From the NCBI GenBank assembly GCA_023665185.1, contig JAMPEL010000029.1, positions 1-32,169 on the forward strand: a stretch of DNA of 32,169 nt, read 5' to 3'. The notes beneath the pieces are model-generated. The model was not told the origin of the DNA, searched no databases, and saw only the letters and a list, made by a program, of their open reading frames with translations. Positions within the stretch are counted from its first letter, which is position 1. The number at the start of each line of letters is the position of its first letter. Positions 23,167 through 32,121 of this stretch are shown piece after piece. A program made the position numbers and the translations under genes. The DNA comes from Roseburia sp. GTDB taxonomy: Bacteria; Bacteroidota; Bacteroidia; Bacteroidales; Bacteroidaceae.

Positions 23167-23254
23167 CAAGGTGCTGAAAATTTATTTTCAGCGTACTCTA
23201 ATTTTATTTGCAAGGCGCACAAAATTTATTTTCAAGGTGAACAAAATTTTCAAA
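23167..23254 (+). repeat. 22-bp-period tandem array (copy C)
   Basis: Four units with cores CAAGG, CAGCG, CAAGG, CAAGG starting at 23167, 23189, 23211 and 23233, each exactly 22 bp apart. Confidence 0.85.
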
Positions 23255-23814
23255 GCCCATTTTTCGGGTCAAAATCGAGTGTTTTCCCGAATCACTTCCT
23301 CAAAAAGACGGCAACCGCCTTTTCCATGCCCTAAAAAAACAAAAATGGATTTTGAACTCGAAAAAATACAATTTCAAGGCAAAATTCTCATAACTCGCTG
23401 ATTATCAACACATCCTATTTTGACTCCAGCCATGCGTTTTGCATCAAAAACTGTATGGTTTTCACTAAAAACACATTTAATTGATTATCAATAACTTACA
23501 AGTAAAACACTCAAAAGTCAAGCACCAAGTCAAAGTCAGTAGCCTCCCCAAATGTTAAAATCCGCCTTCTCGCAAAAGTGACATAATGTCAAAACATCAC
23601 TTGTCCGCATACTGTTGTCCGGCAATATGGTTTGAGGTAATCGAGAGAGGCAAGGTGGTCGATATATTACCCCACACAGAGAAGGTTATCTTTGAAAAGC
23701 AAATTTCGGGAAAAGACTGCACCGGAAACATAGAAAAACAGGGAAAACGAAACAAGCTCTGCCACCACCCATTAATTCTATCGTTCTTGTTTTCCATATA
23801 TCACTTTTTTGTAG

Positions 23815-23822
23815 TACTTTTG
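23815..23822 (+). promoter_or_regulatory. -7 box for glnS
   Basis: TACTTTTG matches TAnnTTTG and lies 47 bp before the glnS ATG. A weak TTG -33 candidate is at 23787-23789. Confidence 0.6.
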
Positions 23823-23869
23823 CATTAGCAAAAACAAATCAATAACGTAACAAAATAAAACAAAGAACA

Positions 23870-25567
23870 ATGAACGCTGAAAAGGTGGAAGAAACAAAGT
23901 ATGAACCGCTCAACTTTGTGGAAGAAACAGTGAAGAAAGATTTGGAAGACGGCAAAAATGGAGGACGTATCCAAACTCGTTTTCCGCCTGAGCCAAATGG
24001 TTATCTGCACATAGGTCATGCAAAAGCAATCTGCATAGACTTCGGTATTGCAGCCAAACACAACGGTATATGTAATTTGAGATTTGACGATACAAACCCT
24101 TCAAAGGAGGACACTGAATATGTGGACGCAATTACGGAAGACATCAAATGGCTGGGATTCAAATGGGAGAACATCTATTATGCTTCCGACTATTTCCAGC
24201 AGCTTTGGGATTTCGCAGTACGACTCATAAAAGAGGGAAAAGCATATATCGACGAGCAGTCGAAAGAAATGATAGAGCAGCAGAAGGGAACACCACAGCA
24301 GCCGGGTACGGAAAGCCCATACCGCAACCGACCTGTAGAAGAAAGCCTCGACCTTTTTGAAAGAATGAACAAGGGCGAGTTTGAGGAAGGAAGCATGGTG
24401 TTGCGTGCAAAAATCGACATGACAAGTCCGAACATGCATTTCCGCGACCCTATCATTTACCGTATCATCAAGACACCTCATCACAGAACCGGAACGACAT
24501 GGCAGGCATACCCGATGTATGACTTCGCACACGGACAGAGCGACTTGTTCGAGGGTGTCACACACTCCATCTGCACACTTGAGTTTGAGGTACACCGCCC
24601 ACTCTACAACTTCTTCATCGATGAGTTGAAAGAGGGCAAGGATTTAGAGGACAACCGACCTCGACAGATTGAGTTCAACCGACTGAACCTCACTTACACG
24701 GTGATGAGCAAACGCAAGCTTCTTGCGCTTGTGAAAGAAGGACTCGTAAATGGTTGGGACGACCCTCGTATGCCGACATTGTGCGGATTCCGCCGACGCG
24801 GATACAGCCCTGAGTCAATACGCAAGTTCATCAAGATGATTGGCTATACAAAATATGAGGCTCTCAACGATTTTGCCATGCTTGAGGCGGCAGTACGCGA
24901 GGATTTGAACGCAAGGGCAACACGTGTAAGCGCAGTCATTAATCCTGTGAAACTTGTAATCACCAACTATCCGGAAGACAAAGTGGAGGTGTTGGAAGCC
25001 ATCGACAATCCGGAAGACCCTGAAAGCAAGACACATACCATCGAGTTCAGCCGTGAGCTGTGGATTGAAAGGGAAGACTTCATGGAGGATGCTCCAAAGA
25101 AATTCTTCCGTCTGAGCATCGGCAGAGAGGTGAGACTCAAGAACGCATATATCGTAAAATGTACAGGAATAAAGAAAGACGCAAACGGAGAGATTGAGGA
25201 AATCTACTGTGAGTATGACGAAAATACAAAAAGCGGAATGCCTGACGCAAACCGTAAGGTAAAGGCTACACTGCACTGGCTCAGTTGCAACCACTGTCTG
25301 CCGGCAGAGGTACGTCTTTATGACCGCTTGTTTATGGTAGAAAATCCAAGTGCCGACGAGCGCGACTTCCGGGAATTGCTCAACCCTAACTCACTGGAGG
25401 TACGCAACTGCTATGTAGAGAAATATCTTACAGAATTCAAGCCTCTCGACCATTTGCAGTTCCAGCGCATAGGTTATTTCACTCCTGACAAAGATTCTAC
25501 ACCGGAGAAACTGATATTCAACCGCACAGTAGGATTACGCGACAACTGGGCGAAAATATGCAAATAA
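23870..25567 (+). CDS. glnS: Glutaminyl-tRNA synthetase
   Basis: A 565-aa class I aminoacyl-tRNA synthetase that charges tRNA-Gln with glutamine. It has the HIGH motif in PNGYLHIGHAKA (residues 47-50), the conserved FRFDDTNP-like LRFDDTNPSKED, and a KMSKS-like VMSKRKLLAL near residue 280. The C-terminal beta-barrel anticodon-binding domains run from about 340. Length and motif order match bacterial GlnRS rather than GluRS (tRNA-Gln-specific PMYDFAHGQSD segment). Its presence suggests direct glutaminylation. The ATG at 23870 is well placed after the -7 box at 23815-23822. A strong inverted repeat follows the stop. Confidence 0.97.
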   Translation: MNAEKVEETKYEPLNFVEETVKKDLEDGKNGGRIQTRFPPEPNGYLHIGHAKAICIDFGIAAKHNGICNLRFDDTNPSKEDTEYVDAITEDIKWLGFKWENIYYASDYFQQLWDFAVRLIKEGKAYIDEQSKEMIEQQKGTPQQPGTESPYRNRPVEESLDLFERMNKGEFEEGSMVLRAKIDMTSPNMHFRDPIIYRIIKTPHHRTGTTWQAYPMYDFAHGQSDLFEGVTHSICTLEFEVHRPLYNFFIDELKEGKDLEDNRPRQIEFNRLNLTYTVMSKRKLLALVKEGLVNGWDDPRMPTLCGFRRRGYSPESIRKFIKMIGYTKYEALNDFAMLEAAVREDLNARATRVSAVINPVKLVITNYPEDKVEVLEAIDNPEDPESKTHTIEFSRELWIEREDFMEDAPKKFFRLSIGREVRLKNAYIVKCTGIKKDANGEIEEIYCEYDENTKSGMPDANRKVKATLHWLSCNHCLPAEVRLYDRLFMVENPSADERDFRELLNPNSLEVRNCYVEKYLTEFKPLDHLQFQRIGYFTPDKDSTPEKLIFNRTVGLRDNWAKICK

Positions 25568-25574
25568 ATTAGTC

Positions 25575-25677
25575 TTTTGAGGTTGTAAAACATGGGAGAA
25601 GCACAGATGCCTTTCAGTTTTACAACCTCAAAAACTATACAATCAGCACTATCTGAACCTAAAAGCCTTACAACCTC
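25575..25677 (+). promoter_or_regulatory. Intercistronic hairpin with two alternative partner arms
   Basis: TTTTGAGGTTGTAAAAC (25575-25591) pairs perfectly over 17 bp with 25617-25633. Its core GAGGTTGTAA (25579-25588) can instead pair with a second TTACAACCTC at 25668-25677, which ends 9 bp before the TPR gene ATG. There is no T-run, so it is not a standard terminator. It could control read-through or translation of the downstream gene. Confidence 0.6.
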
Positions 25678-25686
25678 CACATTTCC

Positions 25687-27207
25687 ATGAACAAAGATTT
25701 TTTTGAATCACAAGAGTTTCAAGACAAACTTGCAAGTTACGAGTTATCCGACAAACTCGGACAGACTTGCTATTTCGACACAGAGGACTTTGTCGACATA
25801 TCGGATTATTATCTGGAACACAACCAGCCGGACAATGCCATGCGGGCCATAGAGCAAGGACTGCTCATACACAAAGACAACAATCATTTGCAGACCATAA
25901 AGGCGGGAATACTCATATACAAGCATCAGTTTGACGAGGCAAGGGATATTATGAGACAATTGTCCGACTACACAAACAATGAAGTTATCTATATCAACGC
26001 GCAGCTTGCCTATGCCATCGACCACAATATCAGGAAAGCAGAAGATTTGTTCTGTGAATGGCTTGAAAAAGAAGAGAAGGCACTGAAAGAGAATTATCAA
26101 AAAAATGAGCGCGAAGATATAATAAGAGATGACTATATCCATGTCATCATGTCGTTTGTAGAACTTTCGGATGAGAGACATGAGGAAATCGCAAAAAAAT
26201 GGATTGACAAATACATAAAACGATTTGCACCGCTCGGGAACTATGATTCTGACATGCTTTTGGCAGACATCTGCCGCGATGAGGGCATGGTCGACTATGT
26301 AGAACAAATATACACGCTGCTACTTGAAACCAATCCTTATCTTGATTCAGGATGGACAATACTGGCTACCGCACAAAATATCAACGGAAAACTCGAGGAA
26401 GCCATCAATTCCGCAGATTTTGCACTGGCAGTCAATCCCAATGACTATGATGCCGTACTGGCAAAGGCTCACAGCTACTATAGCATGAACGACACAGACA
26501 GTGCGCTCCCGCTCTTCCAGAAATATATAGACAAAACAGACGATCACAGCCAATACCTGTATCTGGGAATGTGCCATATATTGGCAGAAAACTCTGAAGA
26601 GGGATATAAATACATAAAGGGAGCACAAGATTTCTACGAGAGCAAAAATCTGGAGGACAAGTACATATATGCATCTATGTGTTATGAGATAGCCGATGTG
26701 TACAATACTGGAAGATTCTATACGGAAGCTGAAGAAACTATTGACAAGGCACTAAGTATCGCTCCTGACAACCCCGATTATTTGCTGTTGAAGGGCAGCA
26801 TACTGCTTGCCTTTGAAGAAATAGAAAACTCGCTCCGATACTTCGCACAAGCAATGCTCAACACACATGACAGGGTACGTACTTACATACATATCGGAAT
26901 CAGGTTCATGTCGTTTGAGCTGCATGAGATTGCCGTATTCATGTTTAACAAGGCTCTTGAAGAAGAAGACAATCCAGAGCGTATAATGGCTCACGCTTAT
27001 CTTGCATACATCTTTTTCCATACAAAACAGTATGAGGAATTTCTCGACCATCTGAGAATCGCATGTAAAGAGTCTCCCGAAGCGGCAAGAAGCCTGTTTT
27101 CAGAAATATTTCCAAATGTTGAGCCGGAGGAATATTACACATTCGTTACATCAACAAGAAAATTTACAGCAAAGAATATGGAAGAAGAGCATGGCAAAGA
27201 GATATAA
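25687..27207 (+). CDS. Cytoplasmic tetratricopeptide-repeat (TPR) protein
   Basis: A 506-aa protein without signal peptide or membrane segment. It is made of successive helix-turn-helix repeats that fit TPR spacing, for example around residues 38-72 (YYLEHNQPDNAMRAIEQGLL), 72-105, 225-260 (AINSADFALAVNPNDYDAVLAKAHSYY), 260-295, 340-375 (YTEAEETIDKALSIAPDNPDYLLLKGSIL) and 375-410. TPR arrays bind partner proteins, so this is a scaffold or co-chaperone type protein with unknown partner. It follows glnS after 119 bp that hold an unusual hairpin, and ends before a bidirectional terminator. Confidence 0.85.
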   Translation: MNKDFFESQEFQDKLASYELSDKLGQTCYFDTEDFVDISDYYLEHNQPDNAMRAIEQGLLIHKDNNHLQTIKAGILIYKHQFDEARDIMRQLSDYTNNEVIYINAQLAYAIDHNIRKAEDLFCEWLEKEEKALKENYQKNEREDIIRDDYIHVIMSFVELSDERHEEIAKKWIDKYIKRFAPLGNYDSDMLLADICRDEGMVDYVEQIYTLLLETNPYLDSGWTILATAQNINGKLEEAINSADFALAVNPNDYDAVLAKAHSYYSMNDTDSALPLFQKYIDKTDDHSQYLYLGMCHILAENSEEGYKYIKGAQDFYESKNLEDKYIYASMCYEIADVYNTGRFYTEAEETIDKALSIAPDNPDYLLLKGSILLAFEEIENSLRYFAQAMLNTHDRVRTYIHIGIRFMSFELHEIAVFMFNKALEEEDNPERIMAHAYLAYIFFHTKQYEEFLDHLRIACKESPEAARSLFSEIFPNVEPEEYYTFVTSTRKFTAKNMEEEHGKEI

Positions 27208-27526
27208 CGAATAAAAACAAAAAGGAATACGTCTGCAAGCAACATTCAGACAGACCTTTTGAGACAGTATCAGCTTTGCAAAGTCACTCCTGAAACACCC
27301 CGTCTCAGACACACTCTGTGAAACACTATCCGTCTCAGACCACTTTTTGACACACAACCTCCATATTATACAAAACAGGAAAATCTCCCCAAGCAGACTT
27401 AACTCAGAGAACAAAAAAGAGAGTGTATTGTTACTCAAAGTAACTGATACACTCTCTTTCTGTTTTACCTACAGACTCCACTAACTTAGCTTATACGGAA
27501 ATCTGTCGAAAAATATCCTCCTATTA
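27208..27526. other. 319-bp convergent intergenic region
   Basis: Contains two imperfect copies of TGAAACAC-(n)-CGTCTCAGAC about 28-30 bp apart (27291-27310 and 27319-27340), a CTTTGCAAAG palindrome, and the terminator at 27413-27456. No coding region is seen. Confidence 0.5.
27413..27456. terminator. Bidirectional terminator between TPR and glgP genes
   Basis: GAGAGTGTAT (27419-27428) pairs with ATACACTCTC (27447-27456), and the inner GTTACT (27430-27435) with AGTAAC (27439-27444), loop CAA. Six As before and TTTCTGTTTT after give U-rich tails in both directions. Confidence 0.85.
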
Positions 27527-30094
27527 TTAATTGAACCATTTAACGTAGCAGAAATCCTGACGATGAGGCAGATTAATATTCTTAGGATACATACGGTATG
27601 CAACCTTGAAGCTTCCAGAAGTAGGAATACAGTGAGTACCCTCAAATGTAAAGAGGTTTCCATCACGCTTTACAACCTCCAATGGCTCAACACTGTACAC
27701 ATGCTCCTTGCCATCATCATCAACACGAACAGTTACAAGTTCAAGACCTATAGCGTCATCAAGTCCCTGCTCATCTACCACATAACGAATCTTATACTTC
27801 TGACCGCTCTGTACATTACCATTCAAGATGTCCTGCTCTTTCTCACATGACACTACTGTAATGTTGTTCCAACGCTCTGCAACCTGCTCTTTCCAAAGTA
27901 CGATTTCTTTTGCCTTCTTGTAATTGTCAGCAAACAAAACCTTTGAACGCTCAGCAAGTTTAGAATAGAAACGATCGTAGTAATCATCAAGCTGACGCTT
28001 CATTGTATAATGAGGAGCAACCTGAGCAATAGAATTTTTCACTGTACGAATCCATCCCTCGCTATATCCCTTTGCATTACGTGCGTAATAAAGCGGAAGA
28101 ATCTCATTTTCAAGCAAAGAGTAGATTGTAGCGGCATCAAGCTGATCCTGCTGCTCCTGATTCTGATATGTACGCTTCTCTGTAAGAGCCCAACCAGCAC
28201 CCTCACGATAGCCCTCAAGCCACCAGCCGTCAAGGACAGACAAATTGACAACACCATTCATAAGTGCCTTCTCACCAGATGTACCTGATGCCTCAAGAGG
28301 ACGGGTTGGAGTGTTCATCCAAATATCCACACCGGTAACAAGACGGCGGGCAAGCTTCATATCATAATTCTCAAGGAATATAATCTTACCGAGGAACTCA
28401 GGACGGCGGCTAATCTCATAAATTTTCTTGATAAGTCCCTGACCTGCGCCATCATGCGGATGCGCCTTTCCTGCAAACAAGAACTGTACAGGATAGTTAG
28501 GATTATTGACAATCTTTGCAAGACGGTCAAGATCTGAGAAAAGAAGGTGCGCACGCTTGTATGTAGCAAAACGACGTGCAAAACCAATAAGAAGGGCATT
28601 CGGATTAATCTTCTCAAGCAATGAGACAATACGAGACGGGTCACCCTGATTCTTCAACCAATCCTCACGGAATGCGCGCTGTATATATGCAATAAGTTTA
28701 TTCTTTAAAGCCTGACGGGTATTCCAAATCTCCTCATCAGGAACATTATAGATAGCCTCCCAAAGTTTCGCATTGCTTTGGTCATTGTAATAAGACTTGT
28801 CGAAATGCTTTCCATAAAGTGTCTTCCACTCAGAAGCACTCCATGTAGGGAAGTGTACACCATTAGTAACATAACCTACATTGTCAAGTTCCTCTGGGAA
28901 GTATCCCTTCCATATGCCTGAGAACATATCCTTTGAGACCTTTCCGTGAAGCCAGCTCACACCATTCACCCACGAGCATGTGTTACATGCAAATGTAGAC
29001 ATACAGAAACGCTCTCCCTTATCCTCTGGATTAATGCGGCCCATTCCGATAAACTCATCCCAGCTTATGCCAAGCACTTGTGGATAGCCACCCATATATT
29101 TGCCAAAGAGACCTTCGTCAAAATAGTCGTGACCGGCAGGAACCGGAGTGTGAACAGTATAAAGAGAAGAAGAACGGACAACCTCAAGTGCCTCATTAAA
29201 AGACAGACCATCCTTCACATAATCAACAAGACGCTGCACATTGCAAAGTGCCGCATGACCCTCATTACAATGATAGATGTCTTTCTTTATTCCAAGTTTC
29301 TTCAATGTAAGCACACCACCTATACCAAGAAGAATCTCCTGCTTCAAACGGTTTTCCCAATCACCACCATAAAGATTGTGAGTTATAGAACGGTCAAACT
29401 CGCTGTTAAGCTCATTGTCTGTATCCAACAAATAGAGCTTGATGCGGCCCACATTCACACGCCATACGTATGCGTGTACAGTATAATTGTTATAAGGAAC
29501 ATCCACAACAACCGGCTGTCCATTCTCGTCAACTTCGTGCTCAATAGGAAGGCTTCCAAAGTTCTGAGCCTCATATTTAGCAACCTGCTGACCATCCATA
29601 GAGAGGGCCTGAGTAAAATATCCATAACGATAGAGGAAGCCAACAGCACACATGTCCACATTACTGTCAGAAGCTTCCTTCAAATAGTCGCCGGCAAGGA
29701 TTCCAAGACCACCTGAATAAATCTTAAGAACATGGCTCAAACCATACTCCATACAAAGATATGCCACTGATGGACGAGTTGCATCAGGCTTTACGTCCAT
29801 ATACTTACGGAAATCGGCATACACCTTATTTACACGCTCCAGAACCTTCTTGTCCTTTGACAATTCCTCAAGTTTCTCATAATTCATCCGAGCCAAAAGA
29901 AGAACCGGATTCTGTCCGACCTTCTTCCACAAGTCCGGATCAAGGTCATTGTAAAGGTCTGTAGCTTCATTGTTCCATGACCACCACAAGTTATGTGCAA
30001 TTTCATCCAATGGCTTCAACTCCTCAGGGATGAAAGATCTTACGCTAATGTCCCTCCAATTAGGAGTATTAGCATTACTTGCCTGAATTCTCAT
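27527..30094 (-). CDS. glgP: Alpha-glucan (glycogen) phosphorylase
   Basis: An 855-aa GT35-family phosphorylase that releases glucose-1-phosphate from glycogen or maltodextrin. It belongs to the divergent 'alpha-glucan phosphorylase' subfamily: an N-terminal DUF3417-like segment (about 22-70, [11 protein letters not shown]) precedes the catalytic core. The PLP-binding lysine is K609 in [14 protein letters not shown]. Other core segments are [11 protein letters not shown] (111-121), [10 protein letters not shown] and the [11 protein letters not shown] motif (505-515). An extra C-terminal beta domain (about 760-855) follows the core. It lies 114 bp downstream of the glycogen synthase gene with no promoter box in between, so the two are probably one transcript. 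Confidence 0.95.
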   Translation of the reverse strand: MRIQASNANTPNWRDISVRSFIPEELKPLDEIAHNLWWSWNNEATDLYNDLDPDLWKKVGQNPVLLLARMNYEKLEELSKDKKVLERVNKVYADFRKYMDVKPDATRPSVAYLCMEYGLSHVLKIYSGGLGILAGDYLKEASDSNVDMCAVGFLYRYGYFTQALSMDGQQVAKYEAQNFGSLPIEHEVDENGQPVVVDVPYNNYTVHAYVWRVNVGRIKLYLLDTDNELNSEFDRSITHNLYGGDWENRLKQEILLGIGGVLTLKKLGIKKDIYHCNEGHAALCNVQRLVDYVKDGLSFNEALEVVRSSSLYTVHTPVPAGHDYFDEGLFGKYMGGYPQVLGISWDEFIGMGRINPEDKGERFCMSTFACNTCSWVNGVSWLHGKVSKDMFSGIWKGYFPEELDNVGYVTNGVHFPTWSASEWKTLYGKHFDKSYYNDQSNAKLWEAIYNVPDEEIWNTRQALKNKLIAYIQRAFREDWLKNQGDPSRIVSLLEKINPNALLIGFARRFATYKRAHLLFSDLDRLAKIVNNPNYPVQFLFAGKAHPHDGAGQGLIKKIYEISRRPEFLGKIIFLENYDMKLARRLVTGVDIWMNTPTRPLEASGTSGEKALMNGVVNLSVLDGWWLEGYREGAGWALTEKRTYQNQEQQDQLDAATIYSLLENEILPLYYARNAKGYSEGWIRTVKNSIAQVAPHYTMKRQLDDYYDRFYSKLAERSKVLFADNYKKAKEIVLWKEQVAERWNNITVVSCEKEQDILNGNVQSGQKYKIRYVVDEQGLDDAIGLELVTVRVDDDGKEHVYSVEPLEVVKRDGNLFTFEGTHCIPTSGSFKVAYRMYPKNINLPHRQDFCYVKWFN

Positions 30095-30154
30095 AATTTC
30101 TATTGTTTATATGTAGTTTATTTACCAAAAAGAACTTCCAAAACATCAATCCGT

Positions 30155-30177
30155 CATATTGGACTTCCACCAATATG
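30155..30177 (-). other. Hairpin between glycogen synthase and glgP genes
   Basis: CATATTGG (30155-30162) and CCAATATG (30170-30177) are perfect 8-bp arms with a 7-nt loop in the 114-bp gap. On the minus strand there is no strong T-run. Probably an mRNA stability or partial-termination structure. Confidence 0.45.
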
Positions 30178-30208
30178 CACATGCCTGAATTTTCCTTTCT
30201 ATATCTAA

Positions 30209-31879
30209 TTATCTCGACACCCTCTTTCCCGCATTTGTGAGAGCAATGTCATAAGCCTTATAATAATATTTTATAAAATGCTTCCACAATGCCTTTTCCG
30301 CAATAGCTGCAGCTTTCTTTCTTACCTTTGCCACTGTCTTGCCGTCCATCTTCGAGAACTCAACCAATGTGTCACATATAGAGTTTGCCACCTCATCAAA
30401 GTTGAAATCCGAACGATGCACTGTCTTGACACCATCAGCAATCTCACTATTTCCCTTCTTCAGGCTGTTAGCCCAAAGTCCAAAACCCGCAAGATCGGTT
30501 GTGATGCAAGGAACATGGAAAGCCACACTTTCAGTAGGAGTATATCCCCAAGGCTCATAATAAGAGGGATAAATACAAATGTCATTTCCAATAAGAAGAT
30601 CGTAATAATGCATATTGAAAATGCCGTCGTTTCCATCAAGATAGCATGGAACGAAAACCACCTTGACCTTATCTTCCGGTCTGTTATACATATCAAGCCA
30701 ATTCATCTGTCCCAAAACAGAATCCTCTCCCTGATTATGCAATTCGTGAGTTATACGCGGATTGTCACATGCGCAACCGTCTATATTATTTTTAGCCAGC
30801 TTAGCCTTCAAGTCCTCTCGCGCCTCCTTCATCCATGCAGGAACCATTATGAATGCCAGCACCTCGCGCTCAAGCCTATCATCATGCCGCAATCTGTTAA
30901 GAGAATCCACAAACAAGTCAATTCCCTTGTTCTTGTATTCGTATCGTCCTCCTGTGCTAATAATCAATGTATCATCACCAAGACTCGTACCCATCAAGGC
31001 ATTTGCCACAGCAAGCATCTTTTTTCTCGCCGCCTTACGTGCCTCGTCAAACGGCACACCAGTTTGCGGTACAAAATCATTTTCAAATCCATTCATCAAA
31101 ACCACATCAGCCGGACAATCGAGAAGTTCCTTACATTCATTGGCTGTAATATCACTTACTGTAGTAAAACAGTCCACATTCATAGCAGTCTGCTTTTCAA
31201 TAGAATGCTTCGACTGCATATTCAGTTCCAATGCCATCTGATCGCCGTTATATGCGAACAAATAATCATAAAGAGGTTTTCCATTGCCTGCAATAGAGCG
31301 TCCTATGCTTGTGGCATGTGTCGTAAAAATAGTAGCGACAGAAGGAACTGCTTTCTGCACATACAATGCACCGAGTCCCGTCATCCACTCATGCGCCTGA
31401 TAAACCACTTTATCCGATGGTTTCAAGCCATAAAATCTGTAATAGCTTTCTACGATTTTTCCCGCAGCATAAGAGAACATTGATGCCTCATCATAATCGC
31501 CATAAGCATGAAGAGAATCAACCTGATAATGATCCCATGCCCAAGCGTATATATCATTTTTCTGATTGAAAAAAGGTTTGAAATCGACCAATACGGCTAT
31601 TGGTTCCCCTGGTATAAGCCAACGTCCTATACGTATATCAAGTCCGTCTATGTCTTTTGCATGTTTCCGCCACTTGGAGAGAAGTGTTTTACTTTCTTTG
31701 AAAAGAGGATTCTTCTCACCAATCCAGAAATCCGGTCCTATAAATATCACCTTGTCTGTCATGGCATCCTGCAAAGTCTTCGCTCTTGTAGACAGCACGG
31801 TATAAATACCACCGACTTTATTACAAACTTCCCAACTTGACTCAAAAATCAAATCCGGGGTTAAAAGTTTCTTCGGCAT
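30209..31879 (-). CDS. Glycogen synthase, GT3 (eukaryote-like) family
   Basis: A 556-aa GT-B-fold glycogen synthase that extends alpha-1,4-glucan from a nucleotide-glucose. The N-terminal ESSWEVCNKVGGIYTVLSTR (13-32), HEWMTG (163-168) and GGRYEYKNKGIDLF (310-323) are GT3 signatures, and YYEPWGYTPTES (440-451) carries the conserved Glu pair E442/E450. This is the yeast/animal Gys type rather than bacterial GlgA (GT5), as is usual in Bacteroidota. At 556 aa it lacks the long phosphorylation-regulated C-terminal tail of eukaryotic enzymes. Its promoter is the best consensus match in the window and glgP follows, so synthesis and breakdown are likely co-transcribed. Confidence 0.95.
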   Translation of the reverse strand: MPKKLLTPDLIFESSWEVCNKVGGIYTVLSTRAKTLQDAMTDKVIFIGPDFWIGEKNPLFKESKTLLSKWRKHAKDIDGLDIRIGRWLIPGEPIAVLVDFKPFFNQKNDIYAWAWDHYQVDSLHAYGDYDEASMFSYAAGKIVESYYRFYGLKPSDKVVYQAHEWMTGLGALYVQKAVPSVATIFTTHATSIGRSIAGNGKPLYDYLFAYNGDQMALELNMQSKHSIEKQTAMNVDCFTTVSDITANECKELLDCPADVVLMNGFENDFVPQTGVPFDEARKAARKKMLAVANALMGTSLGDDTLIISTGGRYEYKNKGIDLFVDSLNRLRHDDRLEREVLAFIMVPAWMKEAREDLKAKLAKNNIDGCACDNPRITHELHNQGEDSVLGQMNWLDMYNRPEDKVKVVFVPCYLDGNDGIFNMHYYDLLIGNDICIYPSYYEPWGYTPTESVAFHVPCITTDLAGFGLWANSLKKGNSEIADGVKTVHRSDFNFDEVANSICDTLVEFSKMDGKTVAKVRKKAAAIAEKALWKHFIKYYYKAYDIALTNAGKRVSR

Positions 31880-31922
31880 AATTCTTAAAATATTTTTTAC
31901 CTTTCACTTTATAAAAGCCCGA

Positions 31923-31953
31923 CAAAGGTAACGTTTTTTTCTCATATTACAAA
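31923..31953 (-). promoter_or_regulatory. Consensus Bacteroidales promoter for the glycogen operon
   Basis: On the minus strand, TTTG (31950-31953), 19 bp, TACCTTTG (31923-31930): an exact fit to TTTG-N19-TAnnTTTG. Leader of about 40 nt before the ATG at 31879. Confidence 0.8.
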
Positions 31954-32080
31954 AAAAACAGCCTTTTCATAATAGTTCAGACCGTCAAGCCCCACAGAAT
32001 CACACAAATACAAGCCAATTTTATTCGCCCAAAAGCACAAACAAGAAAGACATATCATAGCATCGCAAAAGAAAAGATGC

Positions 32081-32120
32081 AAAAAAAAAACAGAACTGCA
32101 ACTGCAAGTTCTGCTTTTTT
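32081..32120 (-). terminator. Terminator after tRNA-Gly
   Basis: CAGAACT (32091-32097) pairs with AGTTCTG (32107-32113) around a 9-nt loop. Read on the minus strand the stem is followed by ten Ts (As at 32081-32090), directly after the tRNA. Confidence 0.85.
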
Positions 32121-32121
32121 G

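Larger units (their letters stand above)
22911..23615 (+). repeat. Dispersed non-coding repeat element, copy C (most complete)
   Basis: A roughly 705-bp element in the same orientation as copy A and opposite to copy B. Its parts in order are CGGAGGAGTCTGTCA (22918-22932), a GATATGTTAAA segment, a 12-bp-arm hairpin (22988-23047) with an inner CCGAG/CTCGG stem, a segment alignable only to B, the 22-bp array (23167-23254), the stem arms 23260-23269, 23329-23338 and 23356-23365, dyads at 23399-23407 and 23482-23490, and the palindrome TGACATAATGTCA (23579-23591). Similarity to A ends around 23615. Frames within it are not conserved among copies, pointing to RNA or DNA-level function. Confidence 0.85.
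22572..23869. other. 1.3-kb divergent intergenic region
   Basis: The region lies between the divergent starts of the LysM gene and glnS. It holds the LysM promoter (22600-22607), an unremarkable AT-rich stretch to about 22858, repeat element copy C, and about 250 bp of glnS upstream sequence with the promoter at 23815-23822. I see no protein gene. Confidence 0.7.

Noticed and set aside
23167-23254. 22-bp array as a possible CRISPR
   Set aside because: Units abut with no spacers, are only 22 bp and imperfect, and there are no cas genes.
27151-27438. 95-aa minus-strand frame in the TPR-glgP gap
   Set aside because: It crosses the bidirectional terminator and the TPR gene end; the sequence is Cys/Phe-rich with no recognisable pattern.
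30278-31483. 401-aa open frame on the plus strand
   Set aside because: Antisense to the GT3 glycogen synthase; composition is typical of a shadow frame.
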